This document shows, in pieces, positions 27,066-34,464 of a DNA stretch of 64,000 nucleotides. Every line of letters begins with the position of its first letter. The stretch's first letter is position 1. This DNA is from Acidobacteriota bacterium (GTDB taxonomy: Bacteria; Acidobacteriota; Terriglobia; UBA7540): assembly GCA_021817045.1 (NCBI GenBank), contig JAKAWG010000009.1:35923-99922 (forward strand), in the 5' to 3' direction. Position numbers and translations under genes: made by a program. Below the pieces are notes generated by a model, which was not told where the DNA came from, made no database searches, and was given only the letters and a program-made list of their open reading frames with translations.

Positions 27066-27391
27066 CGCCGGTAAAGATCAAGCTAGAGGCCGGCAACGAC
27101 ACGCTCGCTATCGAATGGTCGGACGGCCACCACAGCGTGTACGGCTACCGCGAGCTTCGCGACCGGTGCCCGTGCTCAACGTGTACTGGAAGCGAAGGCA
27201 CCCAGGCGACTGAACAGACGACCGGCAAACTCCCCATGTTTCAGACCGCGCTGCGTCCCCTCCGTGCCGAGTTGGTGGGAAGATACGCGCTGCAGATTTT
27301 TTGGAGCGATGGCCACTCTACTGGCATTTATTCCTTCGATTACCTCCGCTCTATTTGCCCCTGCCCGGAATGCTCTCGAGCGGCTGGTTAA
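27062..27391 (+). CDS. DUF971-domain protein
   Basis: 109 residues, a single DUF971 domain: LAIEWSDGHHSVYGYRELRD, RCPCSTC, then ALQIFWSDGHSTGIYSFDYL and CPCPEC. The two CPC-x-x-C clusters could bind zinc or a cluster. The domain also forms the N-terminus of gamma-butyrobetaine hydroxylases and is often found beside or fused to Mrp proteins. Here it begins at ATGA overlapping the mrp stop, supporting a role as Mrp partner. Direct function is unknown. Confidence 0.9.
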   Translation: MTPVKIKLEAGNDTLAIEWSDGHHSVYGYRELRDRCPCSTCTGSEGTQATEQTTGKLPMFQTALRPLRAELVGRYALQIFWSDGHSTGIYSFDYLRSICPCPECSRAAG

Positions 27392-27492
27392 AACGCTAGC
27401 TGGTGGGGACTTGAAGCGCAGGGCTCGTCTCTTAGCCCCGCGGGTGGAAACAGCGCGCAGCGTTTGAGAGGCGAACGCTGCGGTAGTCCAGC

Positions 27493-30111
27493 TTACGGCA
27501 CGGCGGGGCGCGGCGTTGCGGGCAGAGAACGGATCACCACGGAGTCGGCGTCAAGGCTCGGTGAAGACGCTTGCAAGGTGATGCTGCCCGATTCCTTTGT
27601 AGACTGAACAATCGCCACGCAGAGCCCATTGAAAGCGCGGCGATGGCTGGCCTTGTCGGCTTCGTGACTGCTGGGATTACCGTTGCCGACACCAATCACG
27701 TTACCGGGGCCGGTTATTTCAAAGGTGACGTCGTTAGCGGCCACCGGCATGAGCTTTCCTTGGGAATCGACGATTCGGACTTCCACCACGGAGGCGTCCT
27801 CGCGATCCGCCATAATCTCACGGCGGTCGGGCACGAGCACAATCCTGGCGGGCTCGCCCGTCGTTTCGCGTCGGGCGCTAAGCACCACGCGTCCATCTCG
27901 ATAGCCCCGCGCTTCAAGAACTCCCGGTGTGTAATTTACTTTCCAAGCGACGTGCGAATTACGTTCCATTTTCTGCGCGCCAAGGCTCTTTCCGTTCAAA
28001 AACAACTCGATCCTTTCTAAGTTGCTGTGACACCAAACGTCGATCTCCTGACCTTCCTTGCCAGGCCAATTCCAGTGCGGGAAGAGGTGCAGGACGGGCC
28101 TGCCGCTCCACCAAGCCTGGTAGTAATAGAAATTGTCCTTCGGGAAGCCGCAGGTATCCACGATGCCGAAATTGGAGTTGATGTCCGGCCATCCGTAAGG
28201 CGTGGGCTCGCCGCGATAATCAAAGCCCGTCCACACAAAGCCTCCACTTAAGAAAGGGCGAGCGTCGAAGATCTGCCACCAGACTTCCGCCGTCGTTGCC
28301 CAGGGAGGATGATTCACATCGTAGGCGCTGACGTAACCCTTTTGCGCGTCGTTCACGTAGATGCCGCGTGTCGAAACTGTACTGCCCACCTCCGAGCCGA
28401 CGCAAGGCTCGTTCGGGAATTTCGCGTGAAAGGCGTCGATGGCTGGCGCCAGGTGATAATTGAAACCCTGTACGTCCACCACCGCGGATATTCCTTTGCC
28501 CCACGCCCCGTTCATGGCTTGCGTAATCGGCCGCGTTGGGTCGAGGCGCCGGACAAGCCTTTTCATCGTGGCGCAGATGCGCGCACCCCGTGCCGTGCCT
28601 TGTTCTGGCTCCTCATTGCCGGTGGACCAGAGCACAATACATGGGTGATTGCGGTCGCGGCGAACCATGCGGCTCAACTGGCTGAGACCCTCGGGGTCCG
28701 AGTTGAACATCCGGGTCTCATCCATCACGAGCATTCCGAGGCGGTCGCAGGCGTCGAGCAGCTCCGGCGTGGGCGGATTGTGCGAGGTGCGGTAGCCGTT
28801 CGCACCCATCTCCTTGAGTTTCTCGATGCGATAGGATTGCAGACGGTCCGGCAACGCGGAGCCGACGCCAGCGTGGTCCTGGTGGTTACACGTACCTTTA
28901 ATCTTCACCGGTTTGCCATTCAAGAAAAAACCTTTGTCGGGATCGAAGCGAATCGTGCGGATGCCGAACGGCGTCTCGGTGCGGTCGAGCGTTTTGCCTC
29001 CCGCTTCGATCATTGTGACCACGCGGTAGAGATAGGGACTTTCAAGCGACCACAACTTGGGAGCGCTCATGGAGACCTGCTGCTTGATCTCGCGCCGCTG
29101 CCAGGCAGGGATTGGGAGAGATTCGGAGCGGGCATTTTCAACGTGGTTTCCCTCGGCGTCAAGCAGCGAAGAGACCACCTGGCATGTTGCCTCCGTGTCG
29201 GCTTCATTGGCCACTTCGGTTGCGATGGAGAGGGTGGCCGATCCTTCTGAGACGTTAGAGGTCACATAAACGCCCCACTGCGGCACGTGCACCGGATTGG
29301 TCTTGACCAGCCAAACATGGCGGTAGATGCCCGCACCTTCGTAGAACCAACCCTCATATTCGGTAGCGTCGACGCGGAGCACGACCACGTTCTTGCCGCC
29401 ATAGTGGGCGTGGTCGGTAATGTCGTAGCGGAACGGAGCGTAGCCGCTCATGTTGCGGCCCAGAAAATTGCCATTGAGCGCCGCCATGCTGTCCCGGAAC
29501 ACGCCGTCAAATTCCAGGCTCAAGCGCTTGCCAAGATCACTTGCGGGGATTTCGAACTCACGGCGATACCACCCGATGCTTGTTGCAGGATAAGTGCGGC
29601 CCAGCGGCTTTGAGCCGTGGGTGATGAGCCACGGGTCGCCGTTGACGGGGAGCTGCACCCCTACGATTCTGCCGTTGCTGTGCTCCTCAAGAGGCTCTAC
29701 GTCCGCAAGCTCCTGGAAGGGAAGTTCCACCGCCCAATCGTGGGGAAGATCGATGGTACGCCAGGCGCTGTCGTCAAAATCCGGCCGGGACGGAACGAAA
29801 AACTCGCCGGTCTTGGCATATTCCATATCGCGGCCGTAAGCAAAATCGAGCGACGGATCGTTTGCGTCGCCGAGATGAAAGCGCCAGCCGAAGTCGAGCA
29901 GCAACCTCTCCCGCGCTGAGTCGTTCGAGACGGAATTGACGGCGGGGGTTTCCTTCCGGTTCGGAGGCGACGTTTCTGCGCCCGGTAACAAGCGGTCGGC
30001 GGCCGAAGCCGCAAGGCTCGTCTTCAAGAAACTGCGTCTGCTCCAATTGCGCACGTCGGTGTCGCTCCCTTGTTTTCTGGAATGCGAGTCGATGTTTTCC
30101 CGCAACTCCAT
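27493..30111 (-). CDS. Tat-exported glycoside hydrolase family 2 beta-galactosidase-like enzyme
   Basis: 872 residues. The N-terminus has a twin-arginine motif (WSRRSFLKTSLAASAA), so export of the folded enzyme is expected. GH2 modules follow: sugar-binding jelly roll (IDLPHDWAVELPF, SIGWYRREFEIP), immunoglobulin-like domain, and a TIM barrel with acid/base Glu500 in STGNEEP and nucleophile Glu574 in GSEVGS. RTSHNPPTPELLDACDRLG and GGFVWTGFDYRGEPTPYGWP are typical. A C-terminal domain of the DUF4982/Big type ends the chain. Substrate is probably a beta-galactoside of plant or microbial polysaccharide. The ATG at 30111 was chosen because it places the Tat signal correctly; an upstream in-frame extension has no leader-like sequence. 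Confidence 0.92.
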   Translation of the reverse strand: MELRENIDSHSRKQGSDTDVRNWSRRSFLKTSLAASAADRLLPGAETSPPNRKETPAVNSVSNDSARERLLLDFGWRFHLGDANDPSLDFAYGRDMEYAKTGEFFVPSRPDFDDSAWRTIDLPHDWAVELPFQELADVEPLEEHSNGRIVGVQLPVNGDPWLITHGSKPLGRTYPATSIGWYRREFEIPASDLGKRLSLEFDGVFRDSMAALNGNFLGRNMSGYAPFRYDITDHAHYGGKNVVVLRVDATEYEGWFYEGAGIYRHVWLVKTNPVHVPQWGVYVTSNVSEGSATLSIATEVANEADTEATCQVVSSLLDAEGNHVENARSESLPIPAWQRREIKQQVSMSAPKLWSLESPYLYRVVTMIEAGGKTLDRTETPFGIRTIRFDPDKGFFLNGKPVKIKGTCNHQDHAGVGSALPDRLQSYRIEKLKEMGANGYRTSHNPPTPELLDACDRLGMLVMDETRMFNSDPEGLSQLSRMVRRDRNHPCIVLWSTGNEEPEQGTARGARICATMKRLVRRLDPTRPITQAMNGAWGKGISAVVDVQGFNYHLAPAIDAFHAKFPNEPCVGSEVGSTVSTRGIYVNDAQKGYVSAYDVNHPPWATTAEVWWQIFDARPFLSGGFVWTGFDYRGEPTPYGWPDINSNFGIVDTCGFPKDNFYYYQAWWSGRPVLHLFPHWNWPGKEGQEIDVWCHSNLERIELFLNGKSLGAQKMERNSHVAWKVNYTPGVLEARGYRDGRVVLSARRETTGEPARIVLVPDRREIMADREDASVVEVRIVDSQGKLMPVAANDVTFEITGPGNVIGVGNGNPSSHEADKASHRRAFNGLCVAIVQSTKESGSITLQASSPSLDADSVVIRSLPATPRPAVP

Positions 30112-30270
30112 TCCTACATTCTGAGAACTGAAACGGTAGGATTCTACAGGCCGAGGTGGGTGCAACGCCAGTCCTTTTTCTTGATGCGGCGCAGATTGAT
30201 GCACCGTGGCCTGGATGGGACACGCTGCAAGTTGGAAACGAGATGAATACGTGTAATGAGGGTAGGCGAC

Positions 30271-30301
30271 AAAAAAGCGGGGATGCATTGCTGCATCCCC
30301 G
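30271..30301 (-). terminator. Rho-independent terminator of the Lys/Ala peptide gene
   Basis: On the minus strand a perfect stem, CGGGGATGCA against TGCATCCCCG, encloses a four-base loop (GCAA) and is followed by GC and six T. It lies 30 bases after the stop codon of the 15-residue reading frame. Confidence 0.92.
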
Positions 30302-30331
30302 AAGCGTACGCTTCAAACTTTCTGGAAGCGC

Positions 30332-30379
30332 TTATCTCTTTTTCTTAGCTTTTGCTTTTGCCTTCTTCTTTGCTGGCAT
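30332..30379 (-). CDS. 15-residue Lys/Ala-rich peptide (MPAKKKAKAKAKKKR)
   Basis: The frame reads MPAKKKAKAKAKKKR and stops at 30332-30334. Eight of fifteen residues are lysine, in the style of the C-terminal tails of bacterial histone H1-like and HU-extension proteins. A near-perfect ribosome site, GAGGAG, lies five bases before the ATG. A promoter (30448-30476), a leader hairpin (30410-30428) and an intrinsic terminator (30271-30301) frame the gene, giving a transcript of about 170 bases. It might be a nucleic-acid-binding micropeptide. Alternatively the RNA itself may be the product, although the ribosome site argues for translation. I know of no named family of this exact form. Confidence 0.72.
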   Translation of the reverse strand: MPAKKKAKAKAKKKR

Positions 30380-30409
30380 CGTTTCTCCTCTCGATGTGTT
30401 GCAAATTTT

Positions 30410-30428
30410 CCGCCAGCATCACTGGCGG
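30410..30428 (-). promoter_or_regulatory. Leader hairpin in front of the Lys/Ala peptide gene
   Basis: CCGCCAG and CTGGCGG form a perfect 7-bp stem with a 5-base loop, about 12 bases after the expected transcription start and 20 before the ribosome site. It may protect the RNA 5' end or regulate translation. Confidence 0.65.
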
Positions 30429-30447
30429 AGCGCGTATTCACTCACCA

Positions 30448-30476
30448 TGTATAGTGATTGCGCACTATCTTGTCAA
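30448..30476 (-). promoter_or_regulatory. Strong sigma-70 promoter of the Lys/Ala peptide gene
   Basis: On the minus strand, TTGACA (30471-30476) and TATACA (30448-30453) are separated by exactly 17 bases. It is the best consensus promoter noticed in the window. Confidence 0.88.
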
Positions 30477-30628
30477 GAGGAAAGTGAATGATCGGGAATT
30501 ATTTTTCTAAGATTCGATTCTGCGTGGCATCGGAACGATGACCACGGAGACGGGACACGGCTTCTTCTTACGGTCGCCAGCGCCCGCATCAAGCAACATA
30601 GCGACACTCGGCGGCATCGCACACACGT

Positions 30629-31660
30629 ATGAAACATCGAAGCTTTCTTTGCGAAGTCGGCGCCGCGAGCCTGTTGGGTTGCGTTACGCGGGCGGGAGGC
30701 GCGCTTCTTATTTCTCTGATGGTTGCGGCGGGAGCAGCGGCCGGGCAACAGGCTTCACCCCCAACTGCCGGCGTGTTGAGAGTCCGCACGGAAGTAGTGA
30801 ACGTCTACGCGGTGGTCAAAGATAAAAACGGAAGGCTGATCTCAAATCTCGACAAAAACGATTTCGAGATCACGGAAGACGGCGTGCCACAGACCATCCG
30901 TTATTTTTCAAAGGCTACGGATGCGCCACTGACGATGGCTCTTATGGTCGATACCAGCCCTAGCCAGCAGCGCGTGCTGCCCCTCGAGCAGCAGACCGCC
31001 GACGAGTTCATTAACGAAGTGATGCGGCCCAAGGATCTGATGTGCGTGCTACACTTTGACATCCAAGTGGAGCTCTTGCAGGATTTCACGGCGAGCACCC
31101 GAATGCTCACGCAAGCCGTTGACGAAACACAGATCAACGGCGGAGGGCAGGGACCGCTGCCCGGAACGTTCCCGAGCGCCCACATCGGTGGGACACACCT
31201 CTATGACGCCATCTGGCTGGCCTCAACCCAACTTATGAACACTCAAGTGGGGCGCAAGGTAGCAATCATGCTGACCGACGGAGAAGACCAGGGGAGCAAG
31301 GAGTCGCTGGATCGCGCCCTCAAGGCAGCGCAGGAAGCCAATATGATGGTTTATTCCGTGGACATCGTGGATCGGGCATTCTACGGCATGGCTAACATCG
31401 GGTTTAACGGCGATGCGGTGCTGAGGAGGTTGTCCGAGGAAACGGGCGGTGAAGTCATCCGCGTGACGCGGGAAAAGGATGCATCAGCAGCGTTCACTCA
31501 AATTGCCGATCAGCTGCGCACGCAATATCTGCTCGGCTACACGCCGACTAACAAGGCACGCGATGGCACCTACCGGCGGATCCGAGTTCGCATCCGCGGC
31601 AAGGAGGGCCGTTACTATAAGGTTCAGGCTCGGCGTGGCTACTACGCGCCGACGGGATAA
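30629..31660 (+). CDS. Secreted VWFA-related protein (acidobacterial type)
   Basis: 343 residues. A signal peptide covers about residues 1-40 (ALLISLMVAAGAAAG). A short beta-rich domain (VVNVYAVVKDKNGRLISNLD, FEITEDGVPQTI) precedes a von Willebrand A domain with an intact MIDAS start DTSPS at Asp108, GGTHLYDAIWLAS and AIMLTDGEDQGS. It ends with the family tail LRTQYLLGYTPTNKARDGTYR and ARRGYYAP. This is the TIGR03436-like family expanded in Acidobacteria. Metal-dependent protein contact outside the inner membrane is likely; partners are unknown. No clear ribosome site at the ATG. It converges with a paralogue 4 bases away. Confidence 0.9.
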   Translation: MKHRSFLCEVGAASLLGCVTRAGGALLISLMVAAGAAAGQQASPPTAGVLRVRTEVVNVYAVVKDKNGRLISNLDKNDFEITEDGVPQTIRYFSKATDAPLTMALMVDTSPSQQRVLPLEQQTADEFINEVMRPKDLMCVLHFDIQVELLQDFTASTRMLTQAVDETQINGGGQGPLPGTFPSAHIGGTHLYDAIWLASTQLMNTQVGRKVAIMLTDGEDQGSKESLDRALKAAQEANMMVYSVDIVDRAFYGMANIGFNGDAVLRRLSEETGGEVIRVTREKDASAAFTQIADQLRTQYLLGYTPTNKARDGTYRRIRVRIRGKEGRYYKVQARRGYYAPTG

Positions 31661-31664
31661 GACC

Positions 31665-32642
31665 CTATTGAGAGGGGGCGAAATAGCCCGCACGGGCGAT
31701 GACGCGCAGCCCCTTTTTAAGGGGCTTGATGCGAATTCTGCGAAATGTGCCGTCGTGCGCCGTGTCGGAAGAGTAGTAGGCCAGGTAGTACTGGCTGCGC
31801 AATTCTTTGGCGATCCTATGGAACGCACCCGCCAGATCGCTGGCCTCGAACGGGAAATAGGCGTGCCCGCCCGTCTGCACGGCTAGCTCTTTTAGCACTT
31901 TGTCTCCGCGTTCGGTGATGCCGCTGCGGTTCGTGCTGATTGCAAAAATGATGGCTTGGGCACGCTGGGCCATTGCCAGGGCCTCATCGAAGGAGTGCTG
32001 ACTCTCGTTATCGCGCCCATCGCTGATCACAATAAGCACACGCCGCAGGTAGGGCTGGGGTGGCGGAGAATAAATCATCTTCTGCTTGCAAGCGTAATAG
32101 ATGGCGTCAAAGAGTCCCGTGCCGCCACCGGCCTGAAGTTCACGAATGGCATCACTCAGCTTACCGACGTTGTCCGTGTAGTCCTGGAGTAGTTCGGGCT
32201 CGACGTCAAAGCCGACAACGAAGGCTTGGTCTTCCCCGGGACGTACGATGTCGTTCAAGAAGTCGATAGCGGCCTGTTTTTCAAAACCCAGTCTCATGCG
32301 GATGCTGTTGCTCGTATCGATCAAGACTCCGATACGGAGTGGCAGGTTGGATTCTTGCCCAAAGAAGCTGATCTTCTGTGGCTTGTTGTCTTCAAACACC
32401 TGAAAGTCGCTTTTCGTAAGGTTGGGGATTAGCTGCCTCTTCTTGTTCGTGACCGTGAAGAGCACAGGTACCAGGTTCACGTTCACTTGGATCTGCGTGT
32501 TTTGCGTGTTCGAGGAGGCTGGCGAATGGGAGGAGGCCTTGGAGTTCTCGCCGGCTCTGGCAGACACGGATGCGAGCAAGAGAGATGCAAGAACGGGAGT
32601 CACAAAAGCAAAGGCTAGGCGCCTTTGGCCAGGAAAACGCAT
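31665..32642 (-). CDS. Secreted VWFA-related protein (acidobacterial type), convergent paralogue
   Basis: 325 residues. Signal peptide at about 1-30 (FAFVTPVLASLLLASVSARA). The same architecture follows: VPVLFTVTNKKRQLIPNLTK, FQVFEDNKPQKISFF, then a VWA domain with MIDAS DTSNS at Asp109, GGTGLFDAIYYAC and IVISDGRDNES. The tail LRSQYYLAYYSSDTAHDGTF ... ARAGYFAP matches its neighbour. It is tail-to-tail with the plus-strand paralogue with only 4 bases between stop codons, so antisense overlap of the two mRNAs is probable. Function unknown beyond a likely extracytoplasmic binding role. Confidence 0.9.
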   Translation of the reverse strand: MRFPGQRRLAFAFVTPVLASLLLASVSARAGENSKASSHSPASSNTQNTQIQVNVNLVPVLFTVTNKKRQLIPNLTKSDFQVFEDNKPQKISFFGQESNLPLRIGVLIDTSNSIRMRLGFEKQAAIDFLNDIVRPGEDQAFVVGFDVEPELLQDYTDNVGKLSDAIRELQAGGGTGLFDAIYYACKQKMIYSPPPQPYLRRVLIVISDGRDNESQHSFDEALAMAQRAQAIIFAISTNRSGITERGDKVLKELAVQTGGHAYFPFEASDLAGAFHRIAKELRSQYYLAYYSSDTAHDGTFRRIRIKPLKKGLRVIARAGYFAPSQ

Positions 32643-32746
32643 CGGTAGGAATTATAGGAATCCCTCTGTGCGAGCGTCAAGGAAGATGAAGTTATTCTCC
32701 TTTCGACACCGAACGCCCCATAATGGAAAGAGGTAGCGATGATGAG

Positions 32747-33256
32747 ATGAAGCGAAGGGACGCGATGGCACTGGCGCTCGTCAGTGTGTGGATTGCGTGG
32801 ACGCTGGCGATGTGGTTTGTGGCTACGCGCAGTTTCCGTACGGCGGAGCGCGCCCTCTCAGGCCGGGAGCCGCGGTTTGTGAGCTTGCTTCAGCCGCTTG
32901 GTCCTCGCGCGAGGCGGGTTGTCCTGCGGGGCTTTGCGGGCGAGATTAACACCACCTATTTTCGTGCTTACGGAGTTGCGCAAGTCCTGTTGGGCGTGGC
33001 GGTGGTGGTTCTGCTAGGTTGGAGAGGCGCAAAGGACAAGACAGCCTTTGTGCTGGTGTTAGTGATGCTGGTGATTGCGGCGGTTCTTGCCGTAGCCGTC
33101 GCTCCGCAGATCGCTTCGATTGGCGGCACGCTGGATTTTGGCGCGCCTCCGGGCGTGGTGCGGCGTTTCTGGATGCTGCACGGCGCTTACACGGCTTTGG
33201 ACGGAATCAAATTGCTCGTAGGGCTGGCGCTTGAACTGCGCTGGCTGCGGACGTGA
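32747..33256 (+). CDS. Predicted four-helix membrane protein (DUF4149-like)
   Basis: About 169 residues with four predicted membrane helices: ALALVSVWIAWTLAMWFVA, YGVAQVLLGVAVVVLLGW, AFVLVLVMLVIAAVLAVAVA and a final weaker one near LLVGLALEL. The loop after helix 1 contains FAGEINTTYFRAYG. The layout resembles DUF4149/TMEM205-like proteins, but the match is loose and I do not assign a function. Starts at 32723, 32747 and 32765 are all in frame; 32747 has AGAGGT upstream at a long spacing. Confidence 0.6.
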   Translation: MKRRDAMALALVSVWIAWTLAMWFVATRSFRTAERALSGREPRFVSLLQPLGPRARRVVLRGFAGEINTTYFRAYGVAQVLLGVAVVVLLGWRGAKDKTAFVLVLVMLVIAAVLAVAVAPQIASIGGTLDFGAPPGVVRRFWMLHGAYTALDGIKLLVGLALELRWLRT

Positions 33257-33380
33257 GGCTGGGCGCGGTCAGGGCGACCCTTCGAATTAAGGCGATGGCC
33301 GCCGTGGAGTTGTTGTTTTACGAGCTCGTGCCGGCGGCTGGTGCGTTTTCCGAGCTTTTGGTTCAAGAAGCGTCCTTTGC

Positions 33381-34325
33381 TCATTGTGCTTCCTTTGTCG
33401 CCGAGCGCGGAGCCACGGTCAGAACCGTGCCCGAAACGTGGTCCTGCCAGGCCATGCCGTCGCTATCGAACACGGCCCACAGAAAGCCCAGCATAAAAGC
33501 CGACAAGGAAATAAGGTATCCGAAGGCGCGGAGGAGCGCCTCGACGCGGCTCGGCGGCTCGCCGTCCAGGTTGCGGATTTCTAGGCCCATTGCCGCTTGG
33601 CCAGGAGTGCGGCGGGTCATCACGCTGAAGGCGGCGAAATAGACGAAAAACCAAAACGCGGCGATGAATGCGGCAATGCCTAAGTCTTCCGGCGATTTTT
33701 GGAGTCGGCCCCCGGCCGCCGCAAAGACCGCGGTGAAGAGTGCAGCGAGTGCGACCAGGAGAAGAGCGTCAATCAGATCGGCAAAGAAGCGGGGCCGCAG
33801 CGGCGCACCGAGTGGCTCCAGAAGATCGGCGTCCTCGAAACGGCTCTCGGCGGGGAGATCCGAGCGTGGGAATTCGATGTTCCGCGGAGCGTTCGTGCGC
33901 GCACCTCGGAGGCTCCCGGCAAAATCTTCTTCCTCAGACGGTGCAAGCTTGCCTGGCTGCGAGATGAGGGAAATCGATTCCAGATTTACGGGCGTTTTGT
34001 GGGCAGGCGCCTCTTGGAAGGCGGTTTCAATATCCTGCCAGCCCTGGCGACTACTGGAAGAGCGTGCATCGGGAGCAAAATCGAAGGCCAAGTTGTTCTC
34101 TTCTTCCGCACCGCGTCGCAAGTTTGTGCGGCGGCGGAATCCTGCAATGCGCTCATGGATGCTTTCCTCCGGCCGCGTGACGTCCGGAGCGTCCGGCGTT
34201 CGAAGCGCGCGGGGATTATTCGGCTGCGCCGGGCGCTCCATTTCCGGTGAGGCAAAGCGGTAGCCGCACTTTTTGCACTGGCTTAATCCCGGAAAACTTA
34301 CGAATCCGCACTTCGGACACGTCAC
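33381..34325 (-). CDS. Zinc-ribbon and RDD-domain membrane protein
   Basis: About 314 residues. The N-terminus is a zinc ribbon, TCPKCGFVSFPGLSQCKKCG, followed by about 160 charged, probably disordered residues, then an RDD domain: RFFADLIDALLLVALAAL, a second helix AAFIAAFWFFVYFAAFSV, RRTPGQAAMGLEIRNLDG and a third helix ending WAVFDSDGMAWQDHVSGT. RDD proteins are small membrane proteins of poorly known function, some linked to transport. I use GTG at 34325, right before the zinc ribbon. In-frame ATG codons upstream (34466, 34406) sit on or near a minus-strand TATAAT at about 34467 and are unlikely to be in the mRNA. Confidence 0.75.
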   Translation of the reverse strand: MTCPKCGFVSFPGLSQCKKCGYRFASPEMERPAQPNNPRALRTPDAPDVTRPEESIHERIAGFRRRTNLRRGAEEENNLAFDFAPDARSSSSRQGWQDIETAFQEAPAHKTPVNLESISLISQPGKLAPSEEEDFAGSLRGARTNAPRNIEFPRSDLPAESRFEDADLLEPLGAPLRPRFFADLIDALLLVALAALFTAVFAAAGGRLQKSPEDLGIAAFIAAFWFFVYFAAFSVMTRRTPGQAAMGLEIRNLDGEPPSRVEALLRAFGYLISLSAFMLGFLWAVFDSDGMAWQDHVSGTVLTVAPRSATKEAQ

Positions 34326-34464
34326 GTTCGCTTTCGAACCCCCTGCCGGCGGTATCGTAGAATAGACTCTCCAGCGGCACCGGCTGCCATCGCACGATAT
34401 GGGCATCATAACAAATGGCTTAGTCAAAACAAAGGTGCGTCGGTATAGAATGACGATTTGAGGC

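Noticed and set aside
31708..31726. AGCCCCTT/AAGGGGCT palindrome as terminator of the plus-strand VWFA gene
   Set aside because: It lies inside the convergent coding region, encodes the conserved KPLKKGLR segment, and has no T run after it.
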